9,832 nucleotides of DNA from Flavobacteriales bacterium (GCA_947461185.1 CANHJY010000051.1:1-9832), one strand, 5' to 3'. Counted from the stretch's first letter, positions 1-7,953 are shown. Notes: a model not told the origin generated them from the sequence alone. Made by a program: numbers and translations.

Positions 1-41
1 GGAGATGATGCGTGTATTAATGAATTGGTGTGTTTTTTCAT
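1..41 (-). CDS. N-terminus of probable DUF255 (YyaL-like) thioredoxin-domain protein, cut by left edge
   Basis: Reading the minus strand from an ATG at 41 gives 14 codons, MKKHTNSLIHASSP, before the window ends. The segment NSLIHASSP resembles the very conserved beginning of the DUF255/YyaL/SPATA20 family, whose members start close to N-R-L-I-H-E-x-S-P followed by YLLQHAHNPVDW. Those proteins have an N-terminal thioredoxin-like domain followed by an (alpha/alpha)6 barrel, and their cellular role is poorly known. The gene lies downstream of the AsmA-like gene on the same strand with a 133-nt gap. No Shine-Dalgarno sequence is seen, as is usual in Bacteroidota. The call rests on a short but distinctive match; everything catalytic lies outside the window. 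Confidence 0.6.
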   Translation of the reverse strand, partial: MKKHTNSLIHASS

Positions 42-45
42 AAAA

Positions 46-53
46 CAAAACTA
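46..53 (-). promoter_or_regulatory. Candidate -7 element TAGTTTTG before the DUF255 gene
   Basis: The minus strand carries TAGTTTTG, an exact match to the Bacteroidota -7 consensus TAnnTTTG, ending 4 nt before the ATG at 41. No TTTG-like -33 box is visible upstream. If it is used, the transcript would be leaderless or nearly so. A chance match in AT-rich DNA is quite possible. Confidence 0.25.
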
Positions 54-123
54 CATAATTGTTCTATCTATTGCGTGTTCCTTCTTATCCAAATAACCAC
101 GTCCTTTATTCTCTTTAAACAGT

Positions 124-154
124 CTTAAACCTTAAACCATTTTAAACCTTAAAC
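124..154. repeat. Imperfect TTAAACC repeat in the gap after the AsmA-like gene
   Basis: The 13-mer TTAAACCTTAAAC occurs at 125-137 and again at 142-154, a 17-nt period, so the heptamer CTTAAAC/TTTAAAC appears four times. It lies in the 133-nt gap between the AsmA-like stop codon (175) and the DUF255 start (41). It is AT-rich, and the TTTAAA cores are self-complementary, so weak folding is possible. There is no GC-rich stem of a classic terminator. Function unknown. Confidence 0.6.
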
Positions 155-174
155 TTTTTTAACCCTAATTGAAA

Positions 175-2832
175 TCAATCAAACTTTATTGTCTCCTTTT
201 TCTCACCCTCCGCCTCCGTTTTCCATTTTTGGAATTTTTTGTTCTTTTTGTCCTTTGACGGTTCTTTTGTATTGGAACTATTCGATTCTTCATCTTCAAA
301 ATCAATACTAATGATTTCTTTTTGGCGTTTAACCTCTTTATAAATTTGTACGGTTGAATCTTTGTCAAATAATCCAAGCTCTGTTTTTAAAATAGATTTA
401 AGCGTTGCTTTTTCTTTCTCAATATCTTGTTTCAATTGATCTTTTTTGGACTGTTTATCCCATTCAATTGTAGGGTTATTAATATTACCATACATACGCA
501 TGTACATTCTAATACCAGTGCCATCATCTATAATGGTTCCATATTGATTTTTTTCTTGACGTGTAATATCTCTTAAGTTAAATCCAAATCGATAATCTAC
601 AATGTTTTCGAAAGTATGTGTTCCGGAAATCGTTACATCCATGGCTGATGATTGAACAAGCATGGCTGGGATCTCTAATTTGCCATTTTGAATGGTAAAA
701 GTGTTCTCTAGCGTTTCAAATTTTAAGTCAAGAAGTTTCTTTTCAAATGATTTAATTTTGTCTAATCCTAGGATAGTTTTTACATAATTTGATGAAGCTA
801 AACTGTTTGTTATGGATTTGAATGCGTCAACATTTTTCAGATGGCCGTCTGTAATTTTCATGTAAACTTTAGCCTTAATAAGGCTAGATAAAATTCCTTT
901 TCTGTAATCGAATGGCGCTTCAAAGGTTACATTTGCAGTTGCATTACCAGAAATATTATCTGCAGTTATTACATCCTGCTGAAAACTATTCCATTCCTTA
1001 AATAAAGGTTTGAATTTTATATTATTTGACGTAAGGTAAGTTGAAATGTTAAATATTTCCGGATTGTTTTCTGCAATAATTAATGAACCGCTTACTTTAG
1101 TCTCAGCATTTATTAAACTTAAATTTTCAAATGAAAGCTTTCTACCTTTGATGTTTAGTTTTCCAAATATTTGATTGTACGAATGTAAGCCATAACTCAA
1201 GTTACCTACACTCAAATCTAAATTTCCTTCAATATCATTGGGCAAAACGAATCTTCTACCGTCTTCTACCTTATCTTGTTTTGTAGTTGTTCCCAAATCT
1301 TCAACATCAATATTTGAACTAATCAAATCTATATTAGCATTGAGATTTCCCTTACCATTAAAGTATTTAAATATATTTTTAAATACACCTTTTATACCTA
1401 AGTCACTCTTTCCAAGCTTTACTTTCCCATTACTGATGCCTGCCTCGTCACCTTTTAAATAAATCATGCCAGACATATCACTAAATGTGCGTTTATCATC
1501 TCTAAGCTTTAGATTAACTCTTTGCAATTCAACGTCCCCTTCACATTTTTTGATATCAATATTGCTACTTTCATCAGGTAGATAACTCACCCTAGCATGA
1601 AAATTACTGTTTACAGAGGCTGATCCAGATAGATTTTCAACCATCGGAACGCGGAATAAGGCATGTAATATTCTTAAGTTAAGATGACCCTTGGCTTTAC
1701 CTTTAATTACTGGATTTTTAAATTCTGTAACCATCAATTCTGCATTAAAAGGACCGCCTAATGACGAAAATTTGACATCTTTAATTTCTAAATACTCTTT
1801 TTCTGGGCCTCCTCTGTTTGAATAAGTTCCTTTACAATTGATATCCCTTAATGTAATATTGTTTTGAGGTTCAGTTAATGACCCTTGGTTTACACCGAAT
1901 GAACATGCTACTTGCGTGGGTTCATTATTTTTTAAATTTCCATTAATAAATAAATCAAAATAGACTTTGCCTGAACCCTTGAATTGGTTGATGTTATTCA
2001 TTTGTTCGAATGAAAAGTTGTTGGCTAAATCGGTGAGTTGAATATCCTTGGAATGCAATTCAAAAGCCATTTTATTGGTATCAACATTTCCTTTCAATTG
2101 AAAGGGTAGATTGTTAATGAGCACATTTGCGGTTGGAATTTCAACTTTTCCTTTTTTGGAGTCGATATTAATATTTAAATCAAAACTTGCCGGTTTATTG
2201 GAAATTAAACTGACAGCTCCACTGCTAATATTTTCTATCTGAAGATTGCTATTGGCATTGATCGTTGTAGTTTCTTTTGAAAAATCACCATTAAAGGTCA
2301 AATCATTGAGATGGGTATGATAGTATTGTTTAGTTGCATTGTTCTCATAAGATAATCGAACATTTTCAAAATAAACGTTTTGGAGTTTAAAAGACAAATT
2401 CGAGGAAGTTGTATCGGGCGTTTCCTTAAATATATCGTAATTAACTTCGCCTTTGTCGTTTACTTTTAATTTTATTGAACCAGGTTTAACCTCCACTGAT
2501 TGTACTTTGTAGTCCTCATACCAAATATCAATCGGGTTAAACTTTAATCTAATTTGTTCCGTGTAAAGCAAGGTATCCGAATTCGTTGATTGAGGTAGCC
2601 CATCTCTAATAAAAACCTTGTTAAAGTCAATGGATAAGTTTGGAAAAGTTCGCCAAAATGTGAGATCAACTTCTGCAACTGAGACAGGCGTTTTTAGATG
2701 CTTGTTCAACTCCTGTATCGCATAACCACAAATCTCATCTTTGAAAATGTAAAGCAATAAGGTTATAATAAGCATTAGACTTAAAATCGTTCCGAAAAAC
2801 CACATCCCAATTTTAATTAATCGCCTCTTCAT
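175..2832 (-). CDS. AsmA-like family envelope protein
   Basis: The product has 885 residues. It has an N-terminal basic stretch (MKRRLIK) and one hydrophobic helix at about residues 7-28, followed by a very long region rich in alternating beta-strand patterns and Asn/Gly/Ser (e.g. NGDFSKETT, LSVGNLSY, ISGTHTF), as expected of AsmA/TamB-type proteins. The part at about 665-760, with SLASSNYVKTILGL and the nearby FTIQNGKLEIPAMLVQSSAMD, resembles the AsmA C-terminal domain of Bacteroidota. A Lys/Glu-rich, probably helical and disordered tail follows from about 790 to the end (SKDKKNKK, EGEKKE). The family is anchored in the inner membrane and is thought to bridge the periplasm in lipid transport or outer-membrane maintenance; that role is inferred from relatives. 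The ATG at 2832 is preferred over an in-frame TTG at 2841 because MKRR forms a normal start of a signal anchor. It is divergent from the PfkB operon. Confidence 0.85.
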   Translation of the reverse strand: MKRRLIKIGMWFFGTILSLMLIITLLLYIFKDEICGYAIQELNKHLKTPVSVAEVDLTFWRTFPNLSIDFNKVFIRDGLPQSTNSDTLLYTEQIRLKFNPIDIWYEDYKVQSVEVKPGSIKLKVNDKGEVNYDIFKETPDTTSSNLSFKLQNVYFENVRLSYENNATKQYYHTHLNDLTFNGDFSKETTTINANSNLQIENISSGAVSLISNKPASFDLNINIDSKKGKVEIPTANVLINNLPFQLKGNVDTNKMAFELHSKDIQLTDLANNFSFEQMNNINQFKGSGKVYFDLFINGNLKNNEPTQVACSFGVNQGSLTEPQNNITLRDINCKGTYSNRGGPEKEYLEIKDVKFSSLGGPFNAELMVTEFKNPVIKGKAKGHLNLRILHALFRVPMVENLSGSASVNSNFHARVSYLPDESSNIDIKKCEGDVELQRVNLKLRDDKRTFSDMSGMIYLKGDEAGISNGKVKLGKSDLGIKGVFKNIFKYFNGKGNLNANIDLISSNIDVEDLGTTTKQDKVEDGRRFVLPNDIEGNLDLSVGNLSYGLHSYNQIFGKLNIKGRKLSFENLSLINAETKVSGSLIIAENNPEIFNISTYLTSNNIKFKPLFKEWNSFQQDVITADNISGNATANVTFEAPFDYRKGILSSLIKAKVYMKITDGHLKNVDAFKSITNSLASSNYVKTILGLDKIKSFEKKLLDLKFETLENTFTIQNGKLEIPAMLVQSSAMDVTISGTHTFENIVDYRFGFNLRDITRQEKNQYGTIIDDGTGIRMYMRMYGNINNPTIEWDKQSKKDQLKQDIEKEKATLKSILKTELGLFDKDSTVQIYKEVKRQKEIISIDFEDEESNSSNTKEPSKDKKNKKFQKWKTEAEGEKKETIKFD

Positions 2833-2838
2833 CAAGAA

Positions 2839-2846
2839 CAAAATTA
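2839..2846 (-). promoter_or_regulatory. Candidate -7 element TAATTTTG before the AsmA-like gene
   Basis: On the minus strand TAATTTTG matches TAnnTTTG exactly and ends 6 nt before the ATG at 2832. Transcription starting about 5-7 nt downstream of the G would give an essentially leaderless message. It would also exclude the upstream TTG (2841) as start. No TTTG/TTG -33 box is visible at the expected distance, so the call is weak. Confidence 0.3.
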
Positions 2847-3008
2847 TTTCGGAAAGGCTATCTTACTTACCCTTAGAATTAAACTTATTAACTGACTAAT
2901 GTTACATATTTTGGGATTTTTCAATCGAATCAATCAGTCGTCAATAGCTCAATTAGCTAGATGTGTCACATTATTAAGGTTGTAAACTATTTTTCCATGA
3001 CTTTATTC
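2847..3008. other. Divergent intergenic region between AsmA-like gene and PfkB operon
   Basis: This AT-rich stretch separates two divergent transcription units. It contains a small dyad TAGCT-CAATT-AGCTA at 2945-2959 and no convincing gene. In-frame ATGs at 2961 and 2997 could extend the PfkB kinase upstream, but they lie before its promoter element and encode residues unlike the family. Confidence 0.5.
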
Positions 3009-3016
3009 TATCTTTG
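3009..3016 (+). promoter_or_regulatory. Bacteroidota-type -7 promoter element TATCTTTG
   Basis: TATCTTTG is an exact match to TAnnTTTG, followed by the pyrimidine-rich CCTCCG and an A-tract. This is a layout common just ahead of Bacteroidota genes. It sits 22 nt before the ATG at 3039 and would drive the kinase, DUF349 and membrane-protein genes. The nearest upstream TTG (2980-2982) is 26 nt away, somewhat far for a -33 box. It decides the kinase start, because longer starts would lie upstream of the transcript. Confidence 0.6.
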
Positions 3017-3038
3017 CCTCCGAAAAAAAAATGATGTT

Positions 3039-3968
3039 ATGAGCCTTTTAACAGTTGGAAGTGTTGCATTCGATGCAATTGAGACACCTTTTGGGAAAAC
3101 AGATAAAATTATTGGGGGAGCGGGTACCTTTATTGCCTTATCTTCTTCTTTTTATTGCGCAAATCAGCAAATAGTCTCTGTAGTTGGAGGTGATTTTCCA
3201 AGCGAAATGATTGGTCTTTTAGAATCTAAAGGAGTTGACACAAAAGGATTGCAGATTAAAAAGGATGAAAAAACATTTTTTTGGTCCGGAAAATATCACA
3301 ATGATATGAATACACGTGATACTTTGGTGACGGAGTTAAATGTTCTTGGAACTTTTGATCCTGTTATCCCAGCGGAATACCAAAACACTAAATATTTAAT
3401 GCTAGGTAACTTGAGTCCTCAAGTTCAGAAATTAGTCATTGAACGTTTGGAAAAGCGTCCAAAGTTGATTGCAATGGACACCATGAATTTCTGGATGGAT
3501 ATTGCCATGGATGATTTAAAACAAACCCTGGCTTTGGTTGATGTTTTGATTATCAATGATGAAGAAGCACGACAACTGTCCCAAGAATATTCGTTGGTTA
3601 AAGCAAGTAGAGTCATTCGTGCAATGGGCCCGAAATATTTAATCATTAAAAAAGGGGAGCATGGTGCTTTACTTTTTTATAATGAAAAAGTTTTCTTTGC
3701 TCCAGCTCTTCCGTTAGAAGAAGTTTTCGATCCTACTGGAGCTGGTGATACTTTTGCAGGCGGTTTTATTGGATATCTTGCAGCAACCGATGATATTTCT
3801 TTTGAAAACATGAAGCGCGCTATTATTGCAGGTTCTGCATTGGCATCATACTGTGTAGAGAAATTTGGAACTGAACGCCTAACGGAAATTTCAAAGGCTG
3901 ATGTTGAAGCAAGAATTGAGCAGTTTGTGGCACTTACAGATTTCAGTGCGGTTGAAAAAATAATATAA
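3039..3968 (+). CDS. PfkB-family (ribokinase-like) carbohydrate or nucleoside kinase
   Basis: The 309-residue cytoplasmic kinase transfers phosphate from ATP to a sugar or nucleoside hydroxyl; the substrate cannot be named from sequence. The N-terminus MSLLTVGSVAFDAIETPFG forms the first Rossmann-like strand and substrate-site loop, followed by the glycine pair at 26-27 (IIGGAGT). The second PfkB signature DPTGAGDTFAGG lies at 231-242. It contains the GAGD anion hole, with D237 as predicted catalytic base. Length is normal for the family. The ATG at 3039 is chosen because it gives the family-typical MSLLTVGS start and follows the TATCTTTG element; an in-frame ATG at 2961 would add 26 unlike residues. 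No Shine-Dalgarno is present, only an A-tract. It is the first gene of an operon, 16 nt before the DUF349 gene. Confidence 0.9.
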   Translation: MSLLTVGSVAFDAIETPFGKTDKIIGGAGTFIALSSSFYCANQQIVSVVGGDFPSEMIGLLESKGVDTKGLQIKKDEKTFFWSGKYHNDMNTRDTLVTELNVLGTFDPVIPAEYQNTKYLMLGNLSPQVQKLVIERLEKRPKLIAMDTMNFWMDIAMDDLKQTLALVDVLIINDEEARQLSQEYSLVKASRVIRAMGPKYLIIKKGEHGALLFYNEKVFFAPALPLEEVFDPTGAGDTFAGGFIGYLAATDDISFENMKRAIIAGSALASYCVEKFGTERLTEISKADVEARIEQFVALTDFSAVEKII

Positions 3969-3984
3969 TGTATTTTGAGTAGTT

Positions 3985-5691
3985 ATGGAACCATTTGCAC
4001 TTATTGATGAATTAAAAACACTTGCAGTAAACGAAGATGCATTGGCTGTGAGCAGGGAGGTTAGTGATTTAAAATCTCGATTTGATAATTTATTATTAGA
4101 ATTGGAACGTGCCAACCAAGTTGCAGCGATGGAAGCTGAAATTAACGGTGACGAATTCGAATCTATTGATATCAAAGCAATTAAAGATTCGTTTTACGAA
4201 ATTTATCTCATCTATCGTGACCGTCGTAAAGAACAAGCTTCAGCTAAAGAAGCAATTGAAAATGAAAATTTGCGAAAGAAAAAGGTTCTTATTTCCAAAT
4301 TAAATCAGCTTATAGCATCAGAGGAAAATATTGGTACTGCGGTATCAGCCTACAAAGAAATTCACGAGAATTGGAAGCAAATTGGTGATATTCCGAGAGA
4401 CTCAAGGGATGCTGTTCAGCAAGAATATTCGAGAGCCCTCGAGGATTTCTTTTACAATATCAAAATTTATCGTGAACTTAAAGATCATGATCTCAAAAGA
4501 AATACTCAACTAAAAAGAGCTATTATCGGTCAAATAGCTGAATTGCTAAAATTAACTGTAATTAAAGATATTGAGCAGCAACTCAAACTTTTACAAAATG
4601 AATGGGAGGAAATTGGTCCAGTTCAGAACGAAGAATGGGAAGCGATTAAGGAAGATTACTGGAAACAGGTAAAAGCCGTTTATGCGCGAATTAACCTTTT
4701 TTACGAAGATCGAAAACAAATTTTAGCTGAGCAACTTAAATTAAAGCAAGAATTGGTTGTTGAAACTGCTTCATTTATCGATGCCATAGGTGAAACTCAA
4801 ACTATAAAGTCATGGGATGAGCTAACTTCTAGGTTATTGGACTTTCAGGAGCGTTGGAAAACTATTGGCTTCGGACCGCGCAAAGAAAACGAGGAACTCT
4901 GGGCGCAATTTCGTGCACATTGTGACAACTTCTTTCAGAAGAAAAGAGCTTTTTATAATATCCTTCAAGAAAAGAACAAAGTTCTTATTCAAGAAAAAAA
5001 GCGCATTATTGCTGAAGCTATTCAATATAAAGATTCTACAGATTGGAAGAATGCATCAGATAAATTGATTCAGCTGCAAAAGCAGTGGAAAAATTCTGGC
5101 AATACGGGTCAAAAAACCGAACAAAAACTTTGGCAAGAATTCCGTTCTGCATGTGATGCCTTTTTCAATGCTAAACAAAAACATTTCGAAGCACAAGATA
5201 AACTTCTTGAAGATAATCTTACAGCTAAGGAAGCCCTTATTGTTTCCATTGAAAAATATGAGCTGAGCGAGGATAAAAAACAAGCTTTGCAAGATTTAAG
5301 AAATTTCTCAGCTTCGTTTAATGAAATTGGTCGTGTTCCTATTAAATCAAAGGATAGTGTATATGCAGCTTACAAGGCGGCTTTAGACAAACACTATGGC
5401 CAGCTGAAATTGGAAGGAGACGAAAAGGATAAGGTAATGTTCCAAGCAAGAATAGAAACACTTGCCGCGAGCCCTGAGGCATCGAAAGCATTTGCTCGAG
5501 AAAAAGCCTCTATTAGAAAGGAGATAGATCAACTGAAACAACAAGTTTTGCAATACGAAAACAACCTGGGATTTTTGTCAAGATCTAAATCTGCCGATTT
5601 ATTGAGAAAAGATGTTGAAGGAAAAATCAATATAAACAAAACTAAAATAGAAGCGTTGATTAAAAAACTGAAGATGATTCCAAATGAATAA
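3985..5691 (+). CDS. DUF349 repeat protein
   Basis: The 568-residue soluble, highly charged, almost entirely helical protein has no signal peptide and no membrane segment. It holds five DUF349 units, each opening with a W-x-x-I/S-G motif: NWKQIG (W130), EWEEIG (W207), RWKTIG (W291), QWKNSG (W368) and SFNEIG (F445, Trp replaced by Phe). Spacing is 77, 84, 77 and 77 residues. Each motif is followed by a conserved aromatic-rich helix such as FFYNIK, FFQKKR or FFNAKQ. The N-terminal 120 residues (with DSFYEIYLIYRDRRKE) may be a degenerate sixth unit. The C-terminus ends in a coiled-coil-like segment (about 500-568). The function of DUF349 is not established. It lies 16 nt after the kinase and overlaps the next gene by 8 nt, so the three are probably co-transcribed and the last two translationally coupled. 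Confidence 0.9.
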   Translation: MEPFALIDELKTLAVNEDALAVSREVSDLKSRFDNLLLELERANQVAAMEAEINGDEFESIDIKAIKDSFYEIYLIYRDRRKEQASAKEAIENENLRKKKVLISKLNQLIASEENIGTAVSAYKEIHENWKQIGDIPRDSRDAVQQEYSRALEDFFYNIKIYRELKDHDLKRNTQLKRAIIGQIAELLKLTVIKDIEQQLKLLQNEWEEIGPVQNEEWEAIKEDYWKQVKAVYARINLFYEDRKQILAEQLKLKQELVVETASFIDAIGETQTIKSWDELTSRLLDFQERWKTIGFGPRKENEELWAQFRAHCDNFFQKKRAFYNILQEKNKVLIQEKKRIIAEAIQYKDSTDWKNASDKLIQLQKQWKNSGNTGQKTEQKLWQEFRSACDAFFNAKQKHFEAQDKLLEDNLTAKEALIVSIEKYELSEDKKQALQDLRNFSASFNEIGRVPIKSKDSVYAAYKAALDKHYGQLKLEGDEKDKVMFQARIETLAASPEASKAFAREKASIRKEIDQLKQQVLQYENNLGFLSRSKSADLLRKDVEGKININKTKIEALIKKLKMIPNE

Positions 5692-6355
5692 ATTCATTAA
5701 CGCCACCTTATTTTTTCTTTTTCTGCCAACAATGGCATTTACCATTATTGTCGGATTCGACTTGCCATTAGAGTCATTTGGAACCTCGGGCGCACAGCTA
5801 GAAATCCGTGATGAAATATTTTTAGGTTTAGGAATAGTCATCATGCTTATCAACATAAGGAGAAGTATGAGGCGTTGGATGGGCTTGCGAATTGTTAACC
5901 AAATAGATAAGTTTAAATGGAATGTGCCAGTCAGTGCCGAGCGCCGAAAACGTGTTCAAGTATACACCCTAATGGAAGTATTTGTTTTCACTGCATTGGC
6001 ATATGGCCTAGATTGGGTTACTAGGGAGGCTTGGGCTCCGGCTTTAGGGTTTTTATTTGGCGCCGTAGATGGTTTATTTTTTACCATTATTGGTTCTTCA
6101 GGTAATCGATTTAGAATTGGTGTAACCTCAAAAGCTATTGTATCTGGCGATCGCGATGTTGCTTTAATTTATTTTCAAGGCTTAAGAAAAATTAGTTTAC
6201 ATCAGGATTCGATATATTTCGATTATATTAAAAAACTACAACTTTCAATTCCTTTGGATTGTATCGATCCTTCAGAAAGGGAAACTTTTTTCAAAACTGT
6301 GGAAGACCAAGTTGATCCCAATAGGGTTTTTGTTACCAGAGATCGTGGACTTTGA
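5684..6355 (+). CDS. Four-helix membrane protein with C-terminal soluble (possibly PH-like) domain, unknown function
   Basis: The 223-residue protein has hydrophobic segments at about 5-25, 43-58, 96-112 and 118-137. They are separated by a basic cytoplasmic loop (NIRRSMRRW, about 58-93, including ERRKR), which suggests both termini are in the cytoplasm. The remaining 85 residues are soluble and strand-rich (FRIGVTSKAIVSGDRDVALIYFQGLRKISLHQDSIYFDY). They end in a helix (PSERETFFKTVEDQV), a pattern resembling bacterial PH-like/YcxB-like domains. That resemblance is inference from the strand pattern only. The start ATG lies inside the end of the DUF349 gene (ATGAATAA, 8-nt overlap), which points to translational coupling and a shared role at the membrane. 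No gene name is recognised. Confidence 0.75.
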   Translation: MNKFINATLFFLFLPTMAFTIIVGFDLPLESFGTSGAQLEIRDEIFLGLGIVIMLINIRRSMRRWMGLRIVNQIDKFKWNVPVSAERRKRVQVYTLMEVFVFTALAYGLDWVTREAWAPALGFLFGAVDGLFFTIIGSSGNRFRIGVTSKAIVSGDRDVALIYFQGLRKISLHQDSIYFDYIKKLQLSIPLDCIDPSERETFFKTVEDQVDPNRVFVTRDRGL

Positions 6356-6384
6356 ACGGAAAGACTTTTTCAGTGAAATGGCCT

Positions 6385-6426
6385 AAGTTTTCAACAATTC
6401 ATTGTAGTCATTTAATTTGAAAACTT
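6385..6426. terminator. 10-bp inverted repeat after the three-gene operon (possible terminator or operator)
   Basis: AAGTTTTCAA (6385-6394) and TTGAAAACTT (6417-6426) are perfect reverse complements with a 22-nt loop. The loop overlaps a smaller dyad, ACAAT-TC-ATTGT (6394-6405). It begins 30 nt after the stop at 6355, and a T-run (6439-6444) follows about 12 nt later. The stem is AT-rich and the T-run is not adjacent, so it is a poor intrinsic terminator. It could equally be a binding site ahead of the histidine kinase gene. Confidence 0.4.
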
Positions 6427-6536
6427 CATTATTCACGATTTTTTATTTATAATATTGTTCGTCAACCAACAGCAATTGTTTGATATATTGTGTTTTAGAC
6501 AAGAATTTGTCGAAAATCAATTATAAACAACAGTTA

Positions 6537-7949
6537 ATGAGCAGAGAACAGGCAGTCTACAAAATTGATGAAACGACAGAAGATATCTTTCGTTTGCAAC
6601 GTCTTGTCAAAGGCTCTGTCCTAACTGGCTCTAATCAGGAGTTGGATTCCTTTTTTGGTGATTTAAAAAGCGCAATAATCATTGTTGATTCCGAGTTCAA
6701 AATCATGTATCTGAACAATACGGCCGTTAATTTGAACATTGACAAAGATTTTGAGGCAGAAAAGGGAACCCTGGTTATTGATTTTGTCAAAAAAATTCTT
6801 GGAAGGAATGCCTTAATCAATTTCTATGAAAATTTAATCAATCGAACAGGTGTAATAATAGAGGAAGGATTCGCGCTGACCAGAATAGAAAAATTGTATC
6901 TGAATCCCATTTCGAATGATGGTTTCGTAATTAAAATCCTCCTTGATGAACTTTATACCGTTTCAGCGGCAAATCTTTTTCGATATTTTCCGGCAATGCC
7001 CATTGGTTATTTTGGGTTCGATTTACTTGCTTCTAAAAAAGTTTCTTTACGCTTTGTAAGTGATAATTTTGCTATGCTCTTTCCATTCATGGATATGGAA
7101 CGCGTCATAGGTGAGGATAATTATTTTCTCAATTTCATCCATGATGAAGATAGGCCTGAACTCTTGGTCAAGATACAAGGATTGAAAAAGAAACCCGCTT
7201 TGTTAACTGAATTCCGAATTGTTAATGATGAGGGACAAGAACACTGGTACCAATTAATTGCAAGTAAGTTCTCTGAAAAAACAGAAAAGAACTTTTGGTT
7301 GGCATACCTAGAGGATATTCACGACAAAAAAATTGCAGCACTAGAAAGAGAGAAGTTGGTGCATGAAACGCTTGATGATGAGCGACATCGAATGTCCATG
7401 GAATTGCATGATGGCTTGGGTCAGAATCTGGTTGCGCTAAATTTATATTTATCATCTTTGAGCAGCGATGTTGATCAATCATTAACAGATACGTGTAAGA
7501 AATTGACTCTTGACAGCATCATGATGATGAAATCAATGTGTTACAACTTGGCACCACCTGATTTAGATAAAGGTCTTTTGTATGCTTTAGATGTGTTTTT
7601 TGGTAAGTCAAATGAGCATTCTGCTTTAATTACTTATCATTTTACAGCTAAAAAGGTACCATTGAAACAACTTTCTCATGAGCGTTCATATAATGTGTTC
7701 CGAATTGTACAAGAATTTGTTACCAATGCACAAAAATATGCTAGCTGTTCAAACGTCCACTGTGAAATCAGCATGCGGAATCAAAAGACTGTGTTAATGG
7801 TTCATGATGATGGTCAAGGATTTGACTTGAGTAATGTTAAAGGTGGGTTTGGGCTTAAAAATATGTACAAAAGGGCTAAACTTGCTGATGCAAATATGGA
7901 ATTAAGCAGCAAAATTGGTGAAGGGACACTTCTCGTATTGGAATTCTAA
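6537..7949 (+). CDS. Soluble PAS-containing histidine kinase, HisKA_3/NarX-type
   Basis: The 470-residue kinase has no membrane segment, so it senses a cytoplasmic signal or is activated by partners. Order: a PAS-like region at about 40-140 (SAIIIVDSEFKIMYLNNTAV), a second PAS at about 160-265 (ending in WLAYLEDIHDKK), a coiled-coil linker, a HisKA_3 dimerisation domain with phospho-acceptor H291 in ELHDGLGQNL, and a HATPase_c domain. The ATPase has its N-box at FVTNAQKYA (N397), G1 at DDGQGF (424-429) and G2 at GGFGL (436-440). The DxxxQ motif after the histidine (D292-Q296) predicts phosphatase activity as well. ATG 6537 is chosen; an upstream in-frame TTG at 6480 is possible but adds 19 unlike residues. 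No exact TAnnTTTG promoter is seen in the 181-nt gap ahead. The likely partner is the convergent NarL-type regulator. Confidence 0.9.
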   Translation: MSREQAVYKIDETTEDIFRLQRLVKGSVLTGSNQELDSFFGDLKSAIIIVDSEFKIMYLNNTAVNLNIDKDFEAEKGTLVIDFVKKILGRNALINFYENLINRTGVIIEEGFALTRIEKLYLNPISNDGFVIKILLDELYTVSAANLFRYFPAMPIGYFGFDLLASKKVSLRFVSDNFAMLFPFMDMERVIGEDNYFLNFIHDEDRPELLVKIQGLKKKPALLTEFRIVNDEGQEHWYQLIASKFSEKTEKNFWLAYLEDIHDKKIAALEREKLVHETLDDERHRMSMELHDGLGQNLVALNLYLSSLSSDVDQSLTDTCKKLTLDSIMMMKSMCYNLAPPDLDKGLLYALDVFFGKSNEHSALITYHFTAKKVPLKQLSHERSYNVFRIVQEFVTNAQKYASCSNVHCEISMRNQKTVLMVHDDGQGFDLSNVKGGFGLKNMYKRAKLADANMELSSKIGEGTLLVLEF

Positions 7950-7953
7950 TTTA

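Noticed and set aside
2945..2983. Sequence resembling a tRNA D-arm (TAGCTCAATTAGCTAGA)
   Set aside because: The following bases form no anticodon stem and there is no GTTCGAATC-type T-loop at the right distance, so there is no tRNA gene. It may be chance or a tiny relic.
2961..3038. N-terminal extension of the PfkB kinase from ATG 2961 or 2997
   Set aside because: These starts lie upstream of the TATCTTTG promoter element, and the extra residues do not fit the family's usual MSLLTVGS-like beginning.
3891..4175. 94-codon minus-strand frame across the kinase/DUF349 junction
   Set aside because: It lies antisense to two clear genes, is Ser/Asn-rich, and shows no recognisable domain.
6480..6536. 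TTG start adding 19 residues to the histidine kinase
   Set aside because: The added residues have no domain character, and the ATG at 6537 gives a normal soluble N-terminus.
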